Below are positions 7,668 to 15,701 of a DNA stretch of 30,892 bases, piece by piece. Position numbers and translations under genes: made by a program. This stretch comes from a virus, in IMG/VR virus record IMGVR_UViG_3300005581_000079, positions 1-30,892 of that record. One strand, written 5' to 3'. The first letter of the stretch is position 1, and each line of letters opens with the position of its first letter. The notes under the pieces are model-generated. The model did not search any database. It was not told the origin of the DNA and saw only the letters and a program-made list of their open reading frames with translations.

Positions 7668-9683
7668 TTAGAGCTCAACTGTTGATGCTGCTACGCCGCC
7701 CAGAGTGTCGCGGAGAGCTGCTGCTGCACCGTTGATCTGGATTGTGGACGTAACTGAGAGGCTCTCGATACCGACCTTGGCGATACCCTCGAAGGTCTCA
7801 ACGAACATCTTGTAGTCGTTGGTTCCGACAAGCGTGGAGTCGCGGATGATACCTAGGTCCAGAGTTCCGCCGTCTAGGAACAAGAATGTTCCCTCTGCGA
7901 AGATTCGCCAGACGAATGTGTCTGGGAACTCTAGCATTGCGGCTGCGGACTGTGCACCGAATACACCCTGGTCAGTCGTGAACGTGATGTTCACGCCACG
8001 GCTTGCAAGGTAGCCTTCGATCTCGGCGTATGTTGCGCCGAGTTTGTCGTCGCCAGGCATGGTTAGTGCCAAGTCAGCGATCATGGCGTCGCGTACCCAT
8101 GCAGGCACGATCGCTGCAAGTGGTGCGTCTGCCTCTAGGCGGTGACGTGAGCGGTAAGCGGCTGCGGCGCGACCAACCTGTACAAGGAAGTCACGGGCTA
8201 CACCGATTACGTTGGTAGACGTAACAGCTGTTGAAGCTGAGTCGATCTTGCCAAGTAGGTACTGCTCTGCAGCACGTGCGTGCTGGATCAGACCTAGCTC
8301 GTTGTGTCGAGCTACAAGCTCTGGATACGCACGGGACATCAAGTTACCAAACTGCATCTGCATCGTGATCGCGTCAGTTGCAACGGTGTTTTCACCGGCT
8401 GCTGCTACGGTCAAGCTTGCCTTTACGTTTGATTCTGGGGTGATGTCTGTTGCGTTTGTCCAAGTTCCTACAGCGTTAGCTGCACCGGATAGTGTTGGAG
8501 GCGTGATGAAGCGAATACCGCCACGGTCAGCCTGGAACTTAGGAAGTGAGTCACGCACCGGACGGCTTGTTGTACCAAAGCCGAAGATGTCGTAACGTAC
8601 CTCGAATGGTGCAGCGTGGCCGCCGGAAGCAACGAGTGCCTCAGGTCCGGCTACTGCCTGTACCTTTGCCCAGTTTGCTTCTGCATCCTGAGTTAATTGA
8701 CGATCCTCTGGGTATGTTGTTGCCAGAGATGCGACGATGTGCTGTTCTCCGTCGCCACCGTTTACACGGCGTAGGCCGTGTAGGCGCTTGACGAAAGCGT
8801 CTGCTACATCTGTCATGGTGTTCATCGGTGCTCCCGCTGTGTAGCCAGGAATGTCAGCGCCTGCCGTGATTGCCACGGGTGCGGCTTCTGTCGTCCTGTC
8901 TGTAGGGCGGCGGTCAGCTGGTGCCTGGATTTCCAAGCTCTCTGACTCGTTTACGGCGGCTGTCACTGTTGTTGCCTCCTGGGTTTCTACTGCGGTTTCT
9001 GCCACAGTCTCGTTGCTGGTTGCTGCGGCTTCGGCTTCTTTTGCCGGTTCTGCTACTGCTTCCGCAGTTGCAGCTGTCGCTAGCTCCGTGACCTCGGTCG
9101 AGGCCTCGGTTTTTTCTTTTTCTTCTTCTTTTGCCTCTTCAGCTGGAGCTTCCTCCGCTGGAGCTGCTTCTTCAGTCTTCTCTTCAGCTGCTGCCTCGGT
9201 TGCTGCTGCTTCCGTGGCTGGTGCTGCTTCGACTACTGGTTCAATTGCTGTTGCTGGTTGTTCTGGTTGTTCGGATGAAAGCTCTGCGGCCTTCTCTGTT
9301 GCAGTTGACGCTTCGGTCATTGCCGGTTCTTCTTTCTCTTTGTCGGTCTCTTCCTCGGCTGGCATCTCTGCTTCGCCTTCGGCTTTGGCCGGTTCTTTAT
9401 CTTCGTGAACGGCTTGTTCCGTGTCGTCAGCATTACCACGTACTCGTGCTGCAGCTTCTGCTGCACGCGCAGCTAGCTCTGAAATCTCTGCCTCGCGGCG
9501 AGTTACTTCTGAGCGAACCGTGTCGAGCATGTCGGCAAGCGACGTCATCGCGTCGACTGTCTGTGGAGATGGATCTTCGCTTTCAACCGACTCAAACTCG
9601 CTAACAATTTCACTCTGTAGCTCAGTGAGTTGTTCCTCACTTAGCTCAGACAGCTTGTCTAGCATTTCTTTGATACGGTCCAC
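7668..9683 (-). CDS. Major capsid protein with long scaffold-like N-terminal arm
   Basis: A 671-residue protein starting with GTG at 9683, with GGAGGAGGG about eight bases upstream. Residues 1-265 are helical then extremely rich in Ala, Glu, Thr and Val (coiled coil and low complexity), as in the delta or scaffolding domain of HK97-type capsid proteins. Residues about 270-671 are the shell domain: VADAFVKRLHGLRRV, RGGIRFITPPTLSG, ARAAEQYLLGKIDS, APLAAIVPAWVRDAMIADLA, and a C-terminal beta-rich segment ending in VEL. The arm is probably removed by the maturation protease encoded just upstream; a cut near residues 250-280 is plausible but not visible as a motif. It has its own promoter and leader hairpin, consistent with the need for many copies. 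It likely forms the hexamers, with the next gene forming pentamers. Confidence 0.85.
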   Translation of the reverse strand: MDRIKEMLDKLSELSEEQLTELQSEIVSEFESVESEDPSPQTVDAMTSLADMLDTVRSEVTRREAEISELAARAAEAAARVRGNADDTEQAVHEDKEPAKAEGEAEMPAEEETDKEKEEPAMTEASTATEKAAELSSEQPEQPATAIEPVVEAAPATEAAATEAAAEEKTEEAAPAEEAPAEEAKEEEKEKTEASTEVTELATAATAEAVAEPAKEAEAAATSNETVAETAVETQEATTVTAAVNESESLEIQAPADRRPTDRTTEAAPVAITAGADIPGYTAGAPMNTMTDVADAFVKRLHGLRRVNGGDGEQHIVASLATTYPEDRQLTQDAEANWAKVQAVAGPEALVASGGHAAPFEVRYDIFGFGTTSRPVRDSLPKFQADRGGIRFITPPTLSGAANAVGTWTNATDITPESNVKASLTVAAAGENTVATDAITMQMQFGNLMSRAYPELVARHNELGLIQHARAAEQYLLGKIDSASTAVTSTNVIGVARDFLVQVGRAAAAYRSRHRLEADAPLAAIVPAWVRDAMIADLALTMPGDDKLGATYAEIEGYLASRGVNITFTTDQGVFGAQSAAAMLEFPDTFVWRIFAEGTFLFLDGGTLDLGIIRDSTLVGTNDYKMFVETFEGIAKVGIESLSVTSTIQINGAAAALRDTLGGVAASTVEL

Positions 9684-9710
9684 TTACTGTCCCTCCTCCG
9701 GGCCAGTCAC

Positions 9711-9733
9711 GACAAGCTAATTTTTAGCCTGTC
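9711..9733 (-). promoter_or_regulatory. Leader hairpin upstream of the capsid start
   Basis: A 10-bp stem (9 Watson-Crick pairs plus one G-U on the minus-strand RNA) with a 3-base AAA loop, reading GACAGGCUAA on the 5' side. It lies about 28 bases upstream of the GTG start and just upstream of the ribosome site. It may protect the transcript 5' end or keep the ribosome site open. It lacks a following U-tract, so it is not a terminator. Confidence 0.55.
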
Positions 9734-9798
9734 TCGCTGATCAGTCGAGGTGGAGGGACTCTTAAAAACCACTTGGGCCAGAGGCACTCTACCTGATC

Positions 9799-9827
9799 TG
9801 TATATTACTTTGGGTTTATCAGGTCAA
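9799..9827 (-). promoter_or_regulatory. Sigma70/sigmaA-type promoter for the capsid genes
   Basis: On the minus strand TTGACC (9827-9822) is followed by a 17-base spacer and TATACA (9804-9799). These match the -35 and -10 consensus at 5/6 and 4/6. The site lies in the 163-base gap after the protease gene and would give a leader of about 110 bases before the capsid GTG. Confidence 0.7.
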
Positions 9828-9846
9828 TCTGTGAGATTTTGCGCAC

Positions 9847-12753
9847 TCAGGTCAGTAACCTCAGTAGCTTGCTCATCTCGGAAGAGACCTCACTCTGTGT
9901 GAGTACGTCTCCTCCTGACATGAAAGACTCCAGTCCGGCGATTGCCTCCTTGGCGTCTTCCTTGCCAATCTTGTCTATTACCCGGTCGATCATCTCTTTG
10001 ACCAGGTCTCTCAGGGCCGGCGGCAGCTCCGAGTACTTTAACTTTGCTGTTTCATTTCCGAACGGTAGCGGCAGGTTGGCCAGGACCTCACCCAGCTGTC
10101 TTGCGCCCTCGCGGACGTTCTCGAGCGCCTTTGGGTTCAGGGCGCCCGTGTCAATGCGCTCCACTACGTTGATCAGCTTTCCGGCTGCCTTGGCCGCTTC
10201 ATCATAGTCTCCGGCCTGTGCCAGGCGATCTGCCTCTTGAATGTCTTCTACCACTCCCTGGTTTCCGCTTTGACCTAGGTCAGACTTCAGCCGGGCGAGT
10301 ACGTCTCTAAACTTTCCCACTTCGTCGCGTGGTTGGGTGTCCGGGGTGTACTTTCCACCTTCGTACTTCAGTGGTGCGGCTGCGGCGGCTACTCTGGCTT
10401 TTAGGTCTGCGGTTTCTGCGGCTAGCTCGGCGGAGTTGCTTTTCCACTTATCTGGAATTAGATCAGGCGCGTCCAGCCCTCTAGCACGACGCATGATGTG
10501 TCGTTTTACTGCAGCTTTTCTGCTGTCTTTGGCCAGTCCGTACGACTGAATAGCGTTCTTCAGGTCTTGTATGTTTCTAATCGGGAACGAGCCGTCTGGC
10601 ATTGCTTTTTTCTCTGCAGCCAGCTTTTTTCTGACCCTGCGTGAGATGAACCCAAACTCGTTCATGTTGTCGTCCCAGGTGGCTTCTTCGCCGTCTACCC
10701 GAATGGCGAGTTCAGCTGCGCGAGACCTTAGTCGCTCGTTTCGCTCTGCTCTGGCTGCGGCAATTCTCGCGGTTGCGGCAGCGCTAGCAGCTATAAGTGG
10801 TTGCTTTTCTAACTGTTCCAACTTTTCAATTCTTTGTGCCAATTCGGTGACTGGGTCTGATTTCAGACGTGCCAGCACACCTGCACCGGCGGCGACCAGT
10901 GCCATAACCTGGCCAGAAGCAACTCGTGCCCTAGCAATTGGAAATCCTGGTACGTTTACTTGGCACACTGCTACTAGCTCTAGTCCACCCTTTATCGGTC
11001 TCCAGTCACCTGACGGTGCCGATGCACGAAGGGCTCTGACCTGCTCTGGAGTGGTGCCTGGACGTACTGCACCTGCTACCCAGATGCCAAAAGCGTCTTC
11101 TCCGGCGTGTACGTCTGCAACTGCGGACGCGGTGTCGTCGTAGTGACGGGCAGCCTCTGCCGCCGTGGCACTCAGCGAGGCGTGTCCGCCTGCCAGTGTC
11201 AGTTGTCCGACAGGAACATCTTTGCTGTCGTCTGTACGAACTACTCCAGTGTGGAAATACGCATACTTGCTCTTGCTCTTAGGCGGTTTAGTGCCGTAGG
11301 ACATTCCAATGTGGTCTACATGCCAAGCCGCGATGTGCCCGAACACCTGTCCCTCGTCAGTCACTGTCAGCGGGGTTGGCTTGGACAGACCTTGGTCAGA
11401 AAACCACGTTGCCGGTGGGACTACTGGTATTGAACCTGCTATTAGACCGCACGCGACAAGCGCGGACGCCTCCATCGGGTCCATTTCTTCTGCGTACACT
11501 CCGTCTGGTATGCTCACTTGGCTCTCCTGCTCTGTCTCAACTTGGTCGTCGAGGTAAATACGGCATTCTTGAAACGCCGGTTTTGACACTAACGTAACTG
11601 CCATAACTCTAGCTTTGTTGATTGTAATTTTACCCCCACCGAGGTCTTGGCTTGCCTCTTCCGGGTCGTCTTTTTGCTGTTTTTCTTCCTTTGCTTCAAA
11701 CTGATCTAGGTCTGCAGAGACGCCTCTGATAAAACCACTGCGCACCAGTCTTTCTGCCTCTGCACCATAAGCGCCTCTGTCGAATACGCCTATTGCGTTA
11801 CCAATACCGCCTTCTACCCGCTCCATTTGATCTATTCGACCCACTACTACAGAACCAGCATGGCCTTCGCCAGTCTTTATCTGCCATAACAAAGGAAGAG
11901 GAAGGTCTCTCATGCTTATTGCACCCTCTTCAAAAATTCTTCCGTCACCAGACTCTATACCTTCCGGTATCACCAGAGGAATCTTGAATGCACCTGGCTC
12001 TGTTGCCTCTAGCTCCACTGTGCCTGATGCAACTAAGTTTGCAGTAAATCTTTGAACTGCTTCTTTATGCCTAGCAGCCAGAACGCTTCTAGACATGTAC
12101 GTGTCGCTGTCTACTAAAAAGTCAGCGGTAGAAAAAGACTTTCCACCCCTTCTTCCGTGCAGCTGGCGGTGGCGTTTGTCTCCTGTCCACATTCCAGTGG
12201 CCTCTTTGTGCCGTAGGGCGCAGTAGCCTTTGGCGCGCGGTCCCATGTACTTTGACAGTTGTCTAAAGCACCTAGTCCAGTCACCGGGAGTGTTCCAACG
12301 AATTTTTGCAGCGCCTTTGCCATAGAGCCAGTACCGTCTTAACTTTTCGGCATTGCCTCTGTTTCGATCAAGTCCTCCTGCAGCTGACACTGCGACCAAG
12401 TCACCGGTGCTAGAGCTATAAATGGCAGTTAGCCGACAGTCTACAGGCTCCACCCATGCGTACGCCGCTGCAGTCACTGCTGCACCGTCGATCTGCTCCA
12501 GTACCTCGGTCAGCGCCTGGTCGTCTAGCACTACCAAGGGAGGAGGTGTGGGTGAGTTTAGATCGGCAAGTATTCTTTCGTTTTTTTCCCACTTGCCGGG
12601 TTTACGCGTAAACGTAGTCGGCTTGGTAGAGTCAGAGGAGGCTGGAATAAGCGCTACTAAGTCTAGAACTGCCAGCGGGTCGTCAGGCGCGACTATGGCC
12701 ATGTACACCGCTGCCATGTCTGAAGTCTCTGGTGTTAGTTCTTTTTTGCTCAT
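9847..12753 (-). CDS. Capsid maturation (prohead) protease fused to other virion domains
   Basis: A 968-residue protein starting with ATG at 12753 behind AAGGG; its A is shared with the preceding stop (TAATG). Domains in order: residues about 135-200, a phage domain reading LRRYWLYGKGAAKIRW and GDWTRCFRQLSKYM; residues about 255-400, an HK97-type serine protease with His298 in GEGHAGSVVVGRID and Ser346 in IRGVSADLD, followed by VMAVTLVSKPAFQE; residues about 445-630, a domain with FGHIAAWHVDHIG, HAGEDAFGIWVAG and LRASAPSGDWRP seen in actinophage protease genes; then AMPDGSFPIRNIQDLKNAI; then a helical C-terminus beginning PRDEVGKFRDVLARLKSDL. The protease should cut the capsid N-terminal arm and other prohead proteins. 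It is several times longer than the usual 200-residue enzymes, so it may itself be cleaved. Which His is catalytic is inferred from spacing. Confidence 0.85.
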   Translation of the reverse strand: MSKKELTPETSDMAAVYMAIVAPDDPLAVLDLVALIPASSDSTKPTTFTRKPGKWEKNERILADLNSPTPPPLVVLDDQALTEVLEQIDGAAVTAAAYAWVEPVDCRLTAIYSSSTGDLVAVSAAGGLDRNRGNAEKLRRYWLYGKGAAKIRWNTPGDWTRCFRQLSKYMGPRAKGYCALRHKEATGMWTGDKRHRQLHGRRGGKSFSTADFLVDSDTYMSRSVLAARHKEAVQRFTANLVASGTVELEATEPGAFKIPLVIPEGIESGDGRIFEEGAISMRDLPLPLLWQIKTGEGHAGSVVVGRIDQMERVEGGIGNAIGVFDRGAYGAEAERLVRSGFIRGVSADLDQFEAKEEKQQKDDPEEASQDLGGGKITINKARVMAVTLVSKPAFQECRIYLDDQVETEQESQVSIPDGVYAEEMDPMEASALVACGLIAGSIPVVPPATWFSDQGLSKPTPLTVTDEGQVFGHIAAWHVDHIGMSYGTKPPKSKSKYAYFHTGVVRTDDSKDVPVGQLTLAGGHASLSATAAEAARHYDDTASAVADVHAGEDAFGIWVAGAVRPGTTPEQVRALRASAPSGDWRPIKGGLELVAVCQVNVPGFPIARARVASGQVMALVAAGAGVLARLKSDPVTELAQRIEKLEQLEKQPLIAASAAATARIAAARAERNERLRSRAAELAIRVDGEEATWDDNMNEFGFISRRVRKKLAAEKKAMPDGSFPIRNIQDLKNAIQSYGLAKDSRKAAVKRHIMRRARGLDAPDLIPDKWKSNSAELAAETADLKARVAAAAAPLKYEGGKYTPDTQPRDEVGKFRDVLARLKSDLGQSGNQGVVEDIQEADRLAQAGDYDEAAKAAGKLINVVERIDTGALNPKALENVREGARQLGEVLANLPLPFGNETAKLKYSELPPALRDLVKEMIDRVIDKIGKEDAKEAIAGLESFMSGGDVLTQSEVSSEMSKLLRLLT

Positions 12754-14645
12754 TATTTACCCTTAGGCACTACTGAAGGAGTGGCGGTTGGAATCTTATT
12801 TGGTTGGTAGTAGACGTTTGGTCCTTTTCCAACTGCTGCTCGCTGCTCGCCTGGTCTGTTGCGTTTTGCAGTAATCTTAGACGCGTCTTCTTCTGGTTTC
12901 TCGATCATTCCCTCTAGACCCGGTTTAACTATAGGGTTGTACCAACCTCTGTTTACAAAACGCTCTACTCCATCTTTACCCTTGTACTTTTGATCTAGCC
13001 AACTGCGTAGCATGGGATCATTGTAGGCATTTGGCGCGGACTGCACTATTCCGTAGGTTACTGGTGTTGCCGGTGCAGGCGCTGGTGCCGATGTTGGACT
13101 CTGCACTGAATCTGTGTTTCCAATCTTTAAGTTGCTGCCCTGGGCAGGTGATGACTGTACGTTAGGTGCTACCTCTGGGCTTACACGTTGGGCAGCTGCC
13201 CAAGCTCCCCAGTCTCTCATCAGCAGTGACACGTCGTTTTCAGTCAGGGCCGGTAGCAGTCCAGGCAGCGTTGCCAACGAGCTCCCTTGCGGCACTCTAG
13301 GCTTGGCCAGTAGACCGGTGGTGTCTAGCCTGCCTCCATCAAATCTTTCAGGTGAAGTCTGCACCGGCGTCGCGTCGTCTACACCTTGTGTGAACTGCGC
13401 TCCAACTGTGACTAATTTGCCGTCTGACAGTTCTACGCTGACTTGACCAGTCTTGCTGTCTACTGACTTGACTGTGCCAACAGCTGCCCTGTCTCCGCCT
13501 ATGAATACTTTTGTGCCGGCCGCCGCAAACTTTCCGGCTGCATCTCTAACTTGACCGCTGGCTTTTTCTGATCTCTCTTCTGGGGTGTACACTCCCGGGG
13601 TGTCGTCTTTGCTCAGGCCCTCTTCTCCGGCGGCAGTGACTGCGGCCCTGTCTATGAGTTCCCAGTCTATTTCATCTGCTGCGTCTGCCATTAGTATAGC
13701 TTCTTCAGGTTCCAGCATGGACGGTCCGATGCTCGAGTACGGATTTTGTTGTAAAAATGCAGAAACTTTCATGGCGGACATAGCGTCTATCGAGACGTGT
13801 GCTCTAGGCGCCTTGTCGTACGGTTCGTCTAGAGACTTATCGTATGTGTTGAAGTCGTGTGCGGTGTGTCCTAGGTCTTCCCATCCGCTGCCGTCCCAGA
13901 CGAATACTTCTCCTTCTGGTTGCACCTTGTACAGACGGTCTATGCCACCGTCTTCTAAGTTTATGCGAACTACGAACTCTGCAGCCTGCTCTACGTCTAG
14001 CAGCTCGGCGTCAAAAAATTCTCTGAGGTCTTCAGTATTATCGCCAAACAAATCGTATTCTGCGTCTGGCATACCGGAGTAGGCGTCTGCGCGTACGCCC
14101 TTCTTTTTCTTGTTTTCTCGTTCGACAATTGCTCTAGCCCAGCGCCAAGCAGGGTCTCCACCCCAAAGCGCCCAGGCAATACGACCTCTGCTAGGATAGC
14201 CGTCTTCTCCTGGACTCCAGCCCTTGCCCTTCTTGTCTACTTCATGACGTGGAAAGTACTTTGCAATGTGTCTAATCTTTCTGATGCCAATCTGTCCGCC
14301 GCGAGCTAACGTTCTTGCACTGTTTACGCCCACCGGAGTTCCGCCACGATTGTGCTTTGCTCGCCACTCTAGTCCTCGTTTTGCCTCTGCCTGCGCGGCT
14401 TTTGGCACCGTGTACATGCGGTCTCCGCTTGCGACTATGCGAATGTCCAAGTCAGTTAGGGCACCGAGTGCTAGGTCTGTCATCGCTCTTGTTGGCTTAA
14501 TGCCTGGTTTTTGCCAATTTGCGCTTGCTAACAAGACACTGCTGGTTCCAGTACGCACAATTGTATTAGTCTCCGTGTCTAGCACAGCTGCACGATTTTC
14601 TTCTACAAATAGATACAAACTTCCATACCGGCCGGCTACTCTCAC
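12753..14645 (-). CDS. Multidomain virion-type protein with conserved phage domain
   Basis: About 630 residues. I chose the GTG at 14645, which overlaps the previous stop by four bases (GTGA) and has GGGAGAG seven bases upstream; the frame stays open to another GTG at 14723 but without a ribosome site. Residues about 75-180 hold a domain common in phage head genes: VPKAAQAEAKRGLEWRAKH, then ARTLARGGQIG, KYFPRHEVDKKGKGWSPGED and GRIAWALWGGDPAWRWA. It often occurs with prohead proteases and its function is unknown. Later come an acidic segment, a VRDAAGKFAAAG motif (about residue 370) leading into a small SH3-like beta segment, and a Pro/Ala/Ser-rich C-terminal tail. Expected to be a minor virion or assembly protein. 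It ends one base into the protease start. Confidence 0.7.
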   Translation of the reverse strand: MRVAGRYGSLYLFVEENRAAVLDTETNTIVRTGTSSVLLASANWQKPGIKPTRAMTDLALGALTDLDIRIVASGDRMYTVPKAAQAEAKRGLEWRAKHNRGGTPVGVNSARTLARGGQIGIRKIRHIAKYFPRHEVDKKGKGWSPGEDGYPSRGRIAWALWGGDPAWRWARAIVERENKKKKGVRADAYSGMPDAEYDLFGDNTEDLREFFDAELLDVEQAAEFVVRINLEDGGIDRLYKVQPEGEVFVWDGSGWEDLGHTAHDFNTYDKSLDEPYDKAPRAHVSIDAMSAMKVSAFLQQNPYSSIGPSMLEPEEAILMADAADEIDWELIDRAAVTAAGEEGLSKDDTPGVYTPEERSEKASGQVRDAAGKFAAAGTKVFIGGDRAAVGTVKSVDSKTGQVSVELSDGKLVTVGAQFTQGVDDATPVQTSPERFDGGRLDTTGLLAKPRVPQGSSLATLPGLLPALTENDVSLLMRDWGAWAAAQRVSPEVAPNVQSSPAQGSNLKIGNTDSVQSPTSAPAPAPATPVTYGIVQSAPNAYNDPMLRSWLDQKYKGKDGVERFVNRGWYNPIVKPGLEGMIEKPEEDASKITAKRNRPGEQRAAVGKGPNVYYQPNKIPTATPSVVPKGK

Positions 14646-15685
14646 TGAGACTCTCCCATCTTGCTCTCGTCTGTAACTGGTCCACCTGAAATCCATGCGT
14701 CGCACGTACGAGCTGAAGCGCACTTAAAGTCTAACGCCTCACAGTAGCCTAAGTCGGCAGCCTCTACCGTGTCCCAGCCTGCTGAAGCTGCTAGTCCGTT
14801 TACTATGCACTCTTTCATCTCTGAAGTCTTAATAAAAGCAGCGCAGTTGCCGCAGCGACTAGTCTTTGCCTCTTCAATGGTGACCGACCACTTTTCAGCC
14901 TTTTTCTGCCAAAACTCTTCGTTTGGTTCGTCTGGATTCATCGGACCGTATCCGATGTCGTCGATTGCATTTTGACGATTTTCTAGGTTTAGCGCAACGT
15001 CCTGTGTTGCTGGCGGACAGACAAACTCTCCGGCGGCTTTAATTGCTTTTTCTTTTGCTGGACGTTCTACTTCCTCGCGGGAGAGTGGCTTTCCACTTTT
15101 TTCTGCTTTGTCAAACGTCTCTATAAAGTCAGGAGAGACCTCTACGATAATCATGCCGTCGAACTCAGTGTGCTCGGGCGGGACCCTGAACCAGGCTAAA
15201 TTATTGCGGCTAAACATTCCAGCGTCGGAGGTGTAAATTAGTTCCTGCACGTCTTGTGCGCTCTCGTCTAGTAGGGCGATTAGTGACTCTCCGTCACCCG
15301 GGTCTCCCGGACTGAACGCCATAATAGTCTCCCTCATGTACATACCCTCTAGGGCTTCGGCTGGAACTGGCACTCGAAGAGTCGATGACCAAGACCCGTC
15401 CGAGTCTTGAAACGCCCTAACAGTGTACGCCTTGCCGTAGCTATTGAACGTTATTGTGCCACTACTTCTGTCTACTGTTACGTCGTTTTTGCTCCCTAGA
15501 GGATACTCTAGCACCTCAGATAGAGTAAATAGCGCCATTACTGGACCGTCCTCGTCGTGGTCAAACCAGGCAACCTCCGACACGGCGAAAGTCTCTCTCG
15601 GCTTGTCTAGAGTTTCAACTACGGCAGGACCGACGTAGCCAGTCGTGTAATCTTCCGGTATGGTAAGTTTTCTCTGCTCGGTCAT
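14642..15685 (-). CDS. Cysteine-cluster virion protein
   Basis: A 347-residue protein starting with ATG at 15685, GAGG five bases upstream, 14 bases after the giant gene. The first 200 residues are beta-rich and acidic, with FRVPPEHTEFDGMIIVEVSP. Residues about 225-335 form a domain that recurs in phage genomes: CPPATQDVALNLENRQNAID, GPMNPDEPNEEFWQKKAEKW, then SRCGNCAAF, KECI, LGYCEALDFKC and ARTCDAWISGGPV. The six clustered cysteines in a pattern with CxxC suggest zinc or an iron-sulfur cluster; the ligand is not known to me. The protein is probably a minor virion component or assembly factor, given its place between the giant virion protein and the protease. Confidence 0.7.
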   Translation of the reverse strand: MTEQRKLTIPEDYTTGYVGPAVVETLDKPRETFAVSEVAWFDHDEDGPVMALFTLSEVLEYPLGSKNDVTVDRSSGTITFNSYGKAYTVRAFQDSDGSWSSTLRVPVPAEALEGMYMRETIMAFSPGDPGDGESLIALLDESAQDVQELIYTSDAGMFSRNNLAWFRVPPEHTEFDGMIIVEVSPDFIETFDKAEKSGKPLSREEVERPAKEKAIKAAGEFVCPPATQDVALNLENRQNAIDDIGYGPMNPDEPNEEFWQKKAEKWSVTIEEAKTSRCGNCAAFIKTSEMKECIVNGLAASAGWDTVEAADLGYCEALDFKCASARTCDAWISGGPVTDESKMGESQ

Positions 15686-15701
15686 GGTTGCCTCTGTCTC
15701 T

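Noticed and set aside
8851-9408. Long Ser/Ala-rich plus-strand frame opposite the capsid arm
   Set aside because: It is the mirror of the Ala/Glu-rich coding sequence on the other strand. Its composition is low-complexity and no ribosome site or neighbour supports it.
14646-14723. Longer N-terminus for the gene starting at 14645
   Set aside because: The GTG at 14723 lies inside the previous gene and lacks a ribosome site, whereas the GTG at 14645 has one and shows the common 4-base overlap.
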